64,000 nucleotides of DNA from the NCBI RefSeq assembly GCF_013394385.1, contig NZ_AP022834.1, forward strand, positions 1,302,001 through 1,366,000, given 5' to 3'. Position numbers and translations under genes: made by a program. Below are positions 8,228 to 15,245 of the stretch, one piece after another; within the stretch, counting starts at the first letter, position 1; each line of letters starts with the position of its first letter. The DNA is from Kocuria sp. TGY1127_2 (GTDB taxonomy: Bacteria; Actinomycetota; Actinomycetes; Actinomycetales; Micrococcaceae). A model generated the notes under the pieces. That model saw only the letters and a program-made list of their open reading frames with translations. It did not search any database and was not told the DNA's origin.

Positions 8228-8947
8228 GTGATCACTCAGCGCAAGACCGCCTCTGGAAAACTAGGTGGTTTCGAGCCCGGTCTACAGGCCGGCGGAATGA
8301 CAATGGTGATTATGGCCCGAAGCTTCCGTGCCACGGACGAAGAGCCCCGGGATCCTGAAGTGGCGGAAGCCGTCAGGGCCTCGGAAAGCGAGCACGATCT
8401 GCTCGAAGCCTTGATGGGCTGTGCCTCGAGGGGCAACCAGAACTGTTTTGAGCGCTTGTACGACCTGCTGGTTCCTCGGATTTATGGTCTCGTCCAGCGC
8501 ATTCTGCGCAACCGTTCCCACGCCGAGGAAGTCACCCAGGAAGTCTTCCTCGAGGTGTGGCAGAAAGCTCCTCAATACGATCCTTCCCGCGGCGCGGTGG
8601 GATCCTGGGTCACGGTGATTGCCCATCGCCGGGCGGTGGACAGGGTCCGTGCGACACAGTCGGCCTGGGATCGGGAGATGCGCACGGGGAAAACCGAGTT
8701 CAGGGAAACGTATGAGCACGTCGAGTCCACCGTCCAGCAGAGCCTCGAGAGCGAATCCGTTCACGCGGCCCTCTCGCGTGTACCGCAAACCCAGGTAGAG
8801 GTGATGACATTGGCGTACTTTGGCGGCTTGTCCCAGAGCAAGATCGCCACAATGTTGGAGATACCGCTGGGCACGGTGAAAACGAGAATGAGACAGGGAT
8901 TGAAGCGGCTACGGTCCGAGTTGGGAGGCGAATATGAAGCGAGTTGA
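8228..8947 (+). CDS. sigK: ECF sigma factor, SigK type
   Basis: An extracytoplasmic-function sigma factor. Region 2 is seen in NCFERLYDLLVPRIYGLVQR and HAEEVTQEVFLEVWQKAPQY, and region 4 in LSQSKIATMLEIPLGTVKTR, a helix-turn-helix that would bind the -35 element. SigK identity rests on the RskA-type anti-sigma gene immediately downstream (14-nt overlap). The start is uncertain: GTG 8228 is the longest frame, while ATG 8297 and ATG 8312 (GGTGA just upstream) are also possible, and the N-terminal 50 residues are not conserved. The preceding 286 nt hold no gene; CCGAAT occurs at 8032 and 8125, resembling the -10 I recall for mycobacterial SigK, but no matching -35 is clear. Confidence 0.88.
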   Translation: MITQRKTASGKLGGFEPGLQAGGMTMVIMARSFRATDEEPRDPEVAEAVRASESEHDLLEALMGCASRGNQNCFERLYDLLVPRIYGLVQRILRNRSHAEEVTQEVFLEVWQKAPQYDPSRGAVGSWVTVIAHRRAVDRVRATQSAWDREMRTGKTEFRETYEHVESTVQQSLESESVHAALSRVPQTQVEVMTLAYFGGLSQSKIATMLEIPLGTVKTRMRQGLKRLRSELGGEYEAS

Positions 8948-9827
8948 AAATCCTTTGGAGGACGCCGTCGCTGCATATGCGCTCGACGCTCTGGAGCCCG
9001 AGGAGCAGAAAAGATTCGAGGCCGAGGCCTCTCGGGAGCAGAAAGAACTGGCGGATCAATGGAGTCAGGTGGGCGCTGCCCTGGGCCAGTCGATTCCGGC
9101 AGAACAGCCGCCCGCGGCCCTCAAGGAACGGGTGATGCGTCAGATTCAGGCGACTCCACAGCTGAATCGCGTCCCTCGGCACGCAGCTGGAGGAGTGGAC
9201 ACTCTCGAGGAGGACTACCCGTCGAGAGTCTTCCCGGTCGTTTCGGAGCATGACTCTTCGGGCCCGGCCGATGGGAAGTCTCTCAACCAACTGCCTCCGA
9301 ACCGCCTCAAAGCCCGCATCCGTTGGAATGTTGCCTCCGGTGTTGTGGCCGCGGCCTGTGCTGGACTGGCAGTCTTCGCAGGGGTCTGGGGAATGGATCA
9401 GAAGCGTCAGCTCGATGCGACCCGATCCGAACTCTCCGCGGCGCAAGCCCAGTCGAGTTCGTCGACGTCGGTTATTGGCCAGCTCTCCGCGGCCTCCGAT
9501 CTTTCGTTGGCCAAGGGAAATATGGATGGCGCGAATATTTCCGTGATGTATTCCGCCTCGCACAACATGGCGGGAGTCGCGACGAATGATCTCCCGAAAC
9601 TGCCCGAGGGCAAGGTCTACATGATGTGGCTCATGGACAAAGATCATCAGGTCATCGGCAAGGGAGCCCTGAATTCCGGAGAGACCTCCGACTCGGCTTC
9701 GGGCGGTGAAATGACCACCATGACGGACCAGGACCTTCGTGACGTAGCGGCATTCGGTGTGACTGTGGAAAACAAGGACGCGACCTCGCCTACGGGCGAT
9801 CCGTTCATGCTCGAATCCGAAAGCTGA
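8934..9827 (+). CDS. rskA: Anti-sigma-K factor RskA family
   Basis: A membrane-anchored anti-sigma factor of 297 residues. The N-terminal cytoplasmic part (about 1-125) contains the sigma-binding region (DAVAAYALDALEPEEQKRFE). A single membrane helix spans about 131-153, followed by an external RskA domain (about 190-297) with GKVYMMWLMDKD and GAFGVTVENKD-like segments typical of the family. By analogy with the mycobacterial pair it would hold SigK at the membrane until regulated proteolysis releases it. Its start overlaps the sigK 3' end by 14 nt, implying coupled translation. Confidence 0.92.
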   Translation: MKRVENPLEDAVAAYALDALEPEEQKRFEAEASREQKELADQWSQVGAALGQSIPAEQPPAALKERVMRQIQATPQLNRVPRHAAGGVDTLEEDYPSRVFPVVSEHDSSGPADGKSLNQLPPNRLKARIRWNVASGVVAAACAGLAVFAGVWGMDQKRQLDATRSELSAAQAQSSSSTSVIGQLSAASDLSLAKGNMDGANISVMYSASHNMAGVATNDLPKLPEGKVYMMWLMDKDHQVIGKGALNSGETSDSASGGEMTTMTDQDLRDVAAFGVTVENKDATSPTGDPFMLESES

Positions 9828-9876
9828 CGAACCCATAAGACATCAATGCGGAAAATTGTGCACTTCTCGGCTAATC

Positions 9877-9889
9877 TGAACACTGTTCA
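9877..9889. promoter_or_regulatory. BioQ-like operator upstream of bioY
   Basis: The 13-bp palindrome TGAAC-ACT-GTTCA is perfect and lies 77 nt before the bioY start. It fits the TGAAC-N3-GTTAC-like motif I recall for BioQ, the TetR-family repressor of biotin genes in Corynebacterium and Mycobacterium. Its site ahead of a biotin transporter operon makes that reading likely. bioQ itself is not in the window. Confidence 0.7.
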
Positions 9890-9891
9890 AA

Positions 9892-9906
9892 ATCCGACAG
9901 TCGGAT
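9892..9906. repeat. Second palindrome upstream of bioY
   Basis: ATCCGAC-A-GTCGGAT is a perfect 15-bp inverted repeat, three bases after the BioQ-like site. It could be a second operator, or a short hairpin in the 5' leader. I do not recognise the motif. Confidence 0.5.
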
Positions 9907-9966
9907 TCGACTGGCCCTTCACGGTCTCATGGGCCCACGGCGTCCGTGAAAGAAATGGAGCAGACA

Positions 9967-10560
9967 GTGAGTTCAGTATCCCGTGACACCCCGACGGCCA
10001 CTCCTGCGGCGCCCGCCTCGGCTGCACATTCAATCGCCTACATTGCGGTTTTCGCGGCCCTGGTCGGGGTCCTGGGGATGCCAGGAAACATCCCGCTTCC
10101 CGGGTTGGTCCCGATTACGGCACAAACGTTAGGCGTCATGCTTGCCGGTGCTGTTCTCGGTCCATGGCGGGGCGCATTGTCCATGACGCTGTTCTTGGCG
10201 CTCGTCGCCTTGGGATTGCCATTGCTCTCTGGAGGGCGCGGCGGCTTGGGCGCATTCGTCGGCCCGAGCGCCGGCTATCTCGTTGCGTGGATCCTGGGAG
10301 CGGCTGTGGTCGGCGTCGTCGTGCGAGCAGGAAATGGGCGCCCCACATGGGTTAAAGTATCTGTTGGCTGCATCCTCGGAGGCATGATCTCGCTCTACGC
10401 AGTCGGAATACCCGTGCAGGCGGCCGTGACCGGAATGTCCTTGGCCCAGACCGCTACGGCATCGCTGCTTTTCCTCCCCGGCGATCTCATCAAGGTCGTT
10501 ATCGCCACTCTCGTGACCATGGGGCTCTGGAAGGCCTACCCGAGAGCATTCCAGAAGTGA
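9967..10560 (+). CDS. bioY: Biotin transporter substrate-binding subunit BioY
   Basis: The S-component of an ECF-type biotin transporter: a six-helix membrane protein that binds biotin and docks to BioM/BioN. Family marks are GNIPLPGLVPITAQTLGVML (about residues 37-56), the glycine-rich GGRGGLGAFVGPSAGYLVA and the C-terminal LFLPGDLIKVVIA. I chose GTG 9967 because GGAG lies 6 nt upstream; a GTG at 9946 is in frame without such a site. The mature N-terminus begins with a Thr/Pro/Ala-rich stretch. It heads a five-gene operon; its stop overlaps the ligase start (GTGA). Confidence 0.95.
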   Translation: MSSVSRDTPTATPAAPASAAHSIAYIAVFAALVGVLGMPGNIPLPGLVPITAQTLGVMLAGAVLGPWRGALSMTLFLALVALGLPLLSGGRGGLGAFVGPSAGYLVAWILGAAVVGVVVRAGNGRPTWVKVSVGCILGGMISLYAVGIPVQAAVTGMSLAQTATASLLFLPGDLIKVVIATLVTMGLWKAYPRAFQK

Positions 10561-11705
10561 CACCAACGGACGGCGACATTTCCCCGCATCGTATCCGCGT
10601 CGTGAAGGGGCGGGATCACGGACACGTTCTGCGAGAAGCGCTGTCCATCCGGCGCAAGGGAGGCGTCCCTCTCGTCGGTGACGAGCGCTGGAGCGAAGCT
10701 CGATGGAATTCTTTGGTCAAGAGGGCTTCCGAAGCAAGAGTTCCGAGCCAGGCAGCGTGGGCCGCCCTGACGTCCGGCACTACAGGGGAACCACGCATCG
10801 TCGTGAGAACCCAACACTCTTGGGATATCTCATATCCGGGTCTGAACCGATTGGCGAAGATCGGTTCAGAGGACCTGATGCTGATCCCCGTCCACCCGGT
10901 CTCGTCCATGGCTACCTATGCTGCGTCCCACGCAGAATTCACAGGGTTCCGCTTCCACGTTCCGAGGACGCGCCGAATCGTTCCCGATGACATCGCCCAA
11001 ACCACGGTCATGCACGGCACCCCGTGGCACCTGCGAGACGTAGTCGACCTCCTCGACGCCGGCCACCCGACGGCTCTGAAGTCCGCGATCGTCGGAGGAG
11101 ACAGACTGCCTGCGCCGCTCAGGGTTAGAGCCGAGGACCACGGACTGCACGTCGTGAGCTACTTTGGCGCAGCAGAGCTGTCCCTGGTGGCCGCCGACGC
11201 CGGGGATGGTCTCCGTGCCTTCCCCGGTGTAGATCTTGAAATCCGGGACGGCATCCTCTGGGTCCGGACAAGTCAACGCGCACTTGCCGTACTGGGCACC
11301 GGTAGTGGCCTCAGAGCCGACGGGCCATGGGCAACAGTCGGAGACAGGGCAAGACTCAACGATGGTCTGCTGGAGCTTCACGGTCGTGACGATGACGCCA
11401 TTCTCACGGCGGGAGCCACCGTCATACCCGCCGAGGTCGAAGATGTGCTCAACTCGATGCCGGGAGTATCCGCCTCACTCGTACTCGGCATCCCCAACGG
11501 GCGTGCCGGGCATCTGGTGGCCGCGGCCATCGAGACGAACCGGATAGAGAGCCCGCCACCATTGACGTCCATTCAAGACATGGCCCGGCGTCATCTGACC
11601 CCAGCTCAGCTTCCCAGGCTATGGAAAACATGCGAATACCTGCCTCGAACAGGGGTCGGCAAAATCCGGCGACTCTCGCCCGAAGAATTCCAGGCGCTTC
11701 GCTGA
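10557..11705 (+). CDS. Short AMP-forming acyl-CoA ligase in biotin operon
   Basis: An adenylate-forming (ANL superfamily) enzyme of 382 residues, expected to activate a carboxylate as acyl-AMP and join it to CoA. Core motifs are visible: ATP-binding LTSGTTGEPR (71-80), YFGAAELS, the GDRARLNDGLLELHGRDDD hinge region and the C-terminal catalytic lysine in TGVGKIRR (Lys369). It lacks the N-terminal 120-150 residues of ordinary fatty acyl-CoA ligases, and its length matches actinobacterial MenE. There is no menaquinone gene nearby and it is translationally coupled to bioY, so a MenE label is doubtful. The substrate is unknown; pimelate or another biotin-related acid is a guess from context. Confidence 0.82.
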   Translation: MTPTDGDISPHRIRVVKGRDHGHVLREALSIRRKGGVPLVGDERWSEARWNSLVKRASEARVPSQAAWAALTSGTTGEPRIVVRTQHSWDISYPGLNRLAKIGSEDLMLIPVHPVSSMATYAASHAEFTGFRFHVPRTRRIVPDDIAQTTVMHGTPWHLRDVVDLLDAGHPTALKSAIVGGDRLPAPLRVRAEDHGLHVVSYFGAAELSLVAADAGDGLRAFPGVDLEIRDGILWVRTSQRALAVLGTGSGLRADGPWATVGDRARLNDGLLELHGRDDDAILTAGATVIPAEVEDVLNSMPGVSASLVLGIPNGRAGHLVAAAIETNRIESPPPLTSIQDMARRHLTPAQLPRLWKTCEYLPRTGVGKIRRLSPEEFQALR

Positions 11706-11760
11706 ACACACCGTTAGCTGGTAATCCATAGCCCTGCGAACGGCTACTACAAGGAATCCC

Positions 11761-12882
11761 ATGCAGAACATTGCCATAACAGCCGGGCTCCGGACCCCCA
11801 TCACCGGTCGATCACGCGCGCTCGCGGACTACGGTGTCGAAGAATTGGCCGCCATGGTCTTGGCAGAATTGGCAACGACAACCGGCCAGCGCCCAGTCGG
11901 TGTGATACTCGGCAATTGCACCGGCCCAGGGGGCAACCTCGGACGGAATGCGGCATTGGCTGCGGGGTTCGGCCAAGAGTGCATAGGTTGGGGTATCGAC
12001 GCTCAGTGCGGTTCTGGTTTGGCCGCCGTCCAACAGGCCATGCATCACGTCGCGGCCACAAGAGCGACCATGATCGCCGGCGGAGCCGAATCCGCGTCGA
12101 CCGCTCCGACGCGTTCGCACCACGGAGTTCCGTTTGCACGGGCACGTTTTGCGCCCCGCGGATTCCCCGATCCGGACATGATCGAAGCCGCCGACGAGCT
12201 GGCCCACCTGAAGGGCATCTCACGCGAAAGCCAAGAATCCTTTGCGGAGCGCAGTCACGAGCTTTCCTTAGGAGCGAAGTCTTTCCTCCGAGCAGAGACG
12301 GTCTCCGTGGCCCGGGACCCGGCCGGTACAACGATTATTGACGATGGTCCGCGGCGCCTCGGGAGCAACGCCCTCCGACGCTTTTCACCTGTTTCCGACG
12401 CGCCGAGTGCCACGGTCACCCCAGGCACCACCGCGCGCATTTCGGACGGTGCAGCGGGCGTCGTCGTGACAACCCAGGACAGTATCACCGGCCCCCACTG
12501 GAAGGTCCTGGCCTCGACAATGACCGGGGGAGACCCGTCTCTTCCCGGGATCGTACCGGTAGCAGCAACCCGTGAGGCCCTGGACAGAGCAGGCCTGAGG
12601 ATCGACGATCTGCAGGCCATCGAGGTCGTCGAGGCATTCGCGGCGCAAGCTCTCGCGGTACTCGACGCTCTGGGGATGAGCCATCATGGAGAGATCGACC
12701 CACGAGTCAACTCGTGGGGCGGCGCTCTGGCTTTGGGTCATCCATGGGGCGCATCCGGAGCAGTGAGCCTCGTGAGACTCCTGCACCGACTCAGACATGA
12801 AGGACCTGGTTCCCTGGGGCTGACAACCTGCGCCATTGGCGGAGGGATGGGCGCAACAATGATTCTGGAGTACGTGGAATGA
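11761..12882 (+). CDS. Thiolase family acyltransferase in biotin operon
   Basis: A degradative/biosynthetic-type thiolase of 373 residues, expected to cleave or condense acyl-CoA thioesters. The nucleophile is Cys83 in DAQCGSGLAAV, the catalytic histidine His327 in GGALALGHPWGASGA and the second cysteine Cys357 in LTTCAIGGGMGA. One change stands out: the usual N-E-A-F motif reads V-E-A-F (VEVVEAFAAQ), losing the asparagine that normally holds an active-site water. No dehydrogenase or hydratase of beta-oxidation is nearby. It lies 55 nt after the ligase and its stop overlaps the bioM start (ATGA). Confidence 0.85.
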   Translation: MQNIAITAGLRTPITGRSRALADYGVEELAAMVLAELATTTGQRPVGVILGNCTGPGGNLGRNAALAAGFGQECIGWGIDAQCGSGLAAVQQAMHHVAATRATMIAGGAESASTAPTRSHHGVPFARARFAPRGFPDPDMIEAADELAHLKGISRESQESFAERSHELSLGAKSFLRAETVSVARDPAGTTIIDDGPRRLGSNALRRFSPVSDAPSATVTPGTTARISDGAAGVVVTTQDSITGPHWKVLASTMTGGDPSLPGIVPVAATREALDRAGLRIDDLQAIEVVEAFAAQALAVLDALGMSHHGEIDPRVNSWGGALALGHPWGASGAVSLVRLLHRLRHEGPGSLGLTTCAIGGGMGATMILEYVE

Positions 12883-13571
12883 GCATCAGCATTGAGAATT
12901 TGCGCGTCGAGGCGGACGGACCCGAGGGGCACACCGTCCTGCTGGACGGAGTCACCACAACTCTGGAGGCGCCTCGCATTGCGATTATCGGCGAGAACGG
13001 CTCCGGCAAGTCGACACTGACCAAAGCAATAGCGGGGCTTGTGCGTCCTTCCTCCGGTTATGTGACGGTGAACGGGATCGATTCCGTCAAGAACGTCAAA
13101 CGGCTACGGCGCGCAGTGGGCTTCGTCTTCGCCAATCCGGGAGCGCAAACCATCATGCCCACGGTTCGCGAAGACATAGCTCTCACGTTGCGCGGACGCA
13201 GGCTCACCCGGGAAGAGACCGCGGCCAAGGTCGAGGAAGCCATCCGACTGCACGAACTCGAGGACCTCGCCGAACGGCCCTGCCACGCTCTCTCCAGCGG
13301 ACAGATGCAACGCCTCGCTCTGTGCTCGGTGCTCGTGGGGGAACCGGATCTCGTCATTGCCGACGAACCCACAAGCCTCTTGGATGCACGGCACCGCAGA
13401 ATCATCGCGCGTCGCCTCCTCGAGCCGGCGGCCCCACAAGTTCTCTTGGTAACTCACGACCTGGACCTCGCCCGTCGCTGCGACCAGGCAATTCTCATCG
13501 CCGACGGAAAACTCGCAGCACAAGGCGAGCCGGCCGAAGTCATCGAAACCTACGAACGGGTCTTGGCATGA
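12879..13571 (+). CDS. bioM: Biotin ECF transporter ATPase BioM
   Basis: The ATP-binding subunit that powers biotin uptake with BioY and BioN. Walker A is GENGSGKST (residues 38-46), the ABC signature LSSGQMQRLAL, Walker B LVIADEPTSLLD and the switch histidine in LLVTHDLDLA. At 230 residues it is the short single-domain form, as in known BioM proteins. Coupled by ATGA overlaps to both the thiolase before it and bioN after it. Confidence 0.95.
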   Translation: MSISIENLRVEADGPEGHTVLLDGVTTTLEAPRIAIIGENGSGKSTLTKAIAGLVRPSSGYVTVNGIDSVKNVKRLRRAVGFVFANPGAQTIMPTVREDIALTLRGRRLTREETAAKVEEAIRLHELEDLAERPCHALSSGQMQRLALCSVLVGEPDLVIADEPTSLLDARHRRIIARRLLEPAAPQVLLVTHDLDLARRCDQAILIADGKLAAQGEPAEVIETYERVLA

Positions 13572-14182
13572 TCTCGCTCTACTACCCGGGATACAGCTTC
13601 GTCCACCGCCTCCCGGCAGGCGTCAAGCTGTTGCTCTTTGCGCTCTTCGCTCTGGCGCTCTCCTTGGCCCCCGCGACCTGGTGGACCATCGGCGTATGTA
13701 TTGCCATAGCGCCCGCGGGCTACGCGCTCGCAGGCTTGGGTATAGGGCTGTTTCTGCGCGATCTGAGAGGACTTGTCGTGTTGGTTGCCTTTCTGGCCGT
13801 GACACAGGCCGTTTTCCTTGAGCCCTTGGAAGCGGTCCGTAATACGGTCCGGGTGATTTCGGTGATCATGCTGGCTCAGGTGGTCACGCGCACGACTCCC
13901 GTGCAAGGCATGATCGAAACCTGTGAACGCGTACTCGGACCCTTCCGGCGTCTTGGAATCAACCCGGAACGGGTCGGATTGGCCATGGCCCTGACCTTAA
14001 CCTCGGTCAACCAATTGGGCGGGATCATCCGCGAAGTCCGGGACGCACAGAAGGCTCGAGGGGCCCGGATTGCTCCTTGGGCGTGGGTCATGCCGGTTCT
14101 GGTGTTGACGCTCCAGCACGCGGACCAGGTCGGGGATGCGTTGGAAGCCAGAGGAATCGGTGGTGCAGACGAGGCGGAGTGA
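13568..14182 (+). CDS. bioN: Biotin ECF transporter transmembrane subunit BioN
   Basis: The EcfT-type membrane coupling subunit of the biotin transporter, 204 residues with four or five membrane helices (about 18-35, 37-62, 66-85, 95-108 and near 172-183). The two short Ala-Arg-Gly motifs that contact the ATPases are present at residues 163-165 and 194-196. The ATG at 13568 overlaps the bioM stop and fits the family start (MISLYYPGYSFVHRLPAG). A much longer frame on the same strand is out of frame with bioM's protein and has no support. Confidence 0.94.
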   Translation: MISLYYPGYSFVHRLPAGVKLLLFALFALALSLAPATWWTIGVCIAIAPAGYALAGLGIGLFLRDLRGLVVLVAFLAVTQAVFLEPLEAVRNTVRVISVIMLAQVVTRTTPVQGMIETCERVLGPFRRLGINPERVGLAMALTLTSVNQLGGIIREVRDAQKARGARIAPWAWVMPVLVLTLQHADQVGDALEARGIGGADEAE

Positions 14183-14216
14183 GACCGGCCGAGAGTTCCG
14201 TTACGGTATACAGAAA

Positions 14217-14270
14217 ACGAGGCCCGAATGCTTGCGTCCAGGGAATCCTGCGGCAACATTCGGGCCTCGT
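14217..14270. terminator. Terminator between bioN and tRNA-His
   Basis: A perfect 14-bp stem (arm ACGAGGCCCGAATG) around a 26-nt loop that holds its own small hairpin (CAGG/CCTG). On the minus strand the stem is followed by TTTTC, so it best serves tRNA-His; it also lies 35 nt past bioN and could act on both. Confidence 0.85.
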
Positions 14271-14273
14271 ACT

Positions 14274-14350
14274 TGGGGTGAGCGACGGGGGTTGAACCCG
14301 CGACCTCCTGGACCACAACCAGGCGCTCTGCCGACTGAGCTACGCCCACC
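14274..14350 (-). tRNA. tRNA-His (GTG)
   Basis: Read on the minus strand: acceptor GTGGGCG pairs with CGCTCAC, the anticodon loop TTGTGGT carries GTG, and the T arm reads GGGTTCAACCC. The extra 5' G (position 14350) opposite the discriminator C is the His identity mark. CCA is encoded at the 3' end (14276-14274). Confidence 0.97.
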
Positions 14351-14484
14351 AAGATGCGATGTCCTTCGCGGCTGACAACCTGCGATCGGACAACGAATTA
14401 GAGCTTACATGAGCGGCGCCGACGGAGCCAATTCGACGCCACGTCACTGGAGTGATAAGCGTCACGACTCGTAGAATCCGTGGG

Positions 14485-15114
14485 CTATTCGCCTGAATTC
14501 CCGTCGGAGGAAGCAGGGGAGAAACGTCGCGAGATGTCCCGTGCCTCGTCGGAGTTCGGACCCGGTTGGGGCACGAACACGGCTTCGCGATAGTACTGAA
14601 GCTCGACGATCGAATCCTTGATGTCTCCCAGGGCGCGGTGATTCCCTGTTTTGGCCGGGGCCTGGTAATAAGCCCGTGGGTACCAGCGGCGGGAGAGCTC
14701 CTTGACCGTCGAGACGTCGACAACTCGGTAGTGCAGATGCTCGATGACGCGCGGCATGTCCCGCGAGAGGAACGTCTTGTCAGTTCCTATCGAATTTCCG
14801 CCCAATTGGGCTTTTCCGGCTTCCGGCACATATTTTTTGATGTGCGCCAGAACCAAGTCTTCGGCCTCGGACATGGACAGGCCTTCGTCGAGTTCGTCGA
14901 GGAGACCCGAGGTGGTGTGCATGTTCCGTACGAAATCATTCATCTGAGCCAAGGCTTCAGGCTCCGGTTTGATTAGAACGTCCAGGCCGTCGTCCAGAAT
15001 GTTCAATTCTGCGTCCGTGATCAGGACCGCGACCTCAATCAGGGCGTCGCGCTCCAGGTCCAAGCCGGTCATCTCGCAGTCGATCCATACTATTCGTTCA
15101 TTCGTTTTAGACAC
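14485..15114 (-). CDS. orn: Oligoribonuclease
   Basis: A DEDDh 3'-5' exoribonuclease that degrades di- and short oligonucleotides to mononucleotides at the end of RNA turnover (and pGpG). Motif ExoI is WIDCEMTGLD (Asp and Glu near residues 12-14), ExoII is GGNSIGTDKTFL and ExoIII is GNHRALGDIKDS with the catalytic His. The 209 residues include a C-terminal tail (from about residue 185, FVPQPGPNSDEA) beyond the E. coli length of 181; such tails are usual in actinobacteria. It stands alone, divergent from mptB. Confidence 0.96.
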   Translation of the reverse strand: MSKTNERIVWIDCEMTGLDLERDALIEVAVLITDAELNILDDGLDVLIKPEPEALAQMNDFVRNMHTTSGLLDELDEGLSMSEAEDLVLAHIKKYVPEAGKAQLGGNSIGTDKTFLSRDMPRVIEHLHYRVVDVSTVKELSRRWYPRAYYQAPAKTGNHRALGDIKDSIVELQYYREAVFVPQPGPNSDEARDISRRFSPASSDGNSGE

Positions 15115-15245
15115 CCTTCAAACCTACCTCGCGGTCCCTTCCTCGCCTAAGGGTCGGCGCGTTCCCTTCTGTGTCTGTAAAATCGAACGGAGTCTCGCCC
15201 CAGTTCTGGCGGACTTCAGGCCACGAGATATCTGCAGGGGGAAGC

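Noticed and set aside
8700-9836. 378-codon frame opposite sigK/rskA
   Set aside because: Antisense to two overlapping genes with clear families.
10557-11705. MenE (o-succinylbenzoate-CoA ligase) identity
   Set aside because: Length fits but there are no men genes nearby and the gene is coupled to bioY; left unnamed.
13322-13567. Long N-terminal extension of bioN
   Set aside because: Overlaps the BioM signature and Walker B region; ATG 13568 with ATGA coupling fits the EcfT family.
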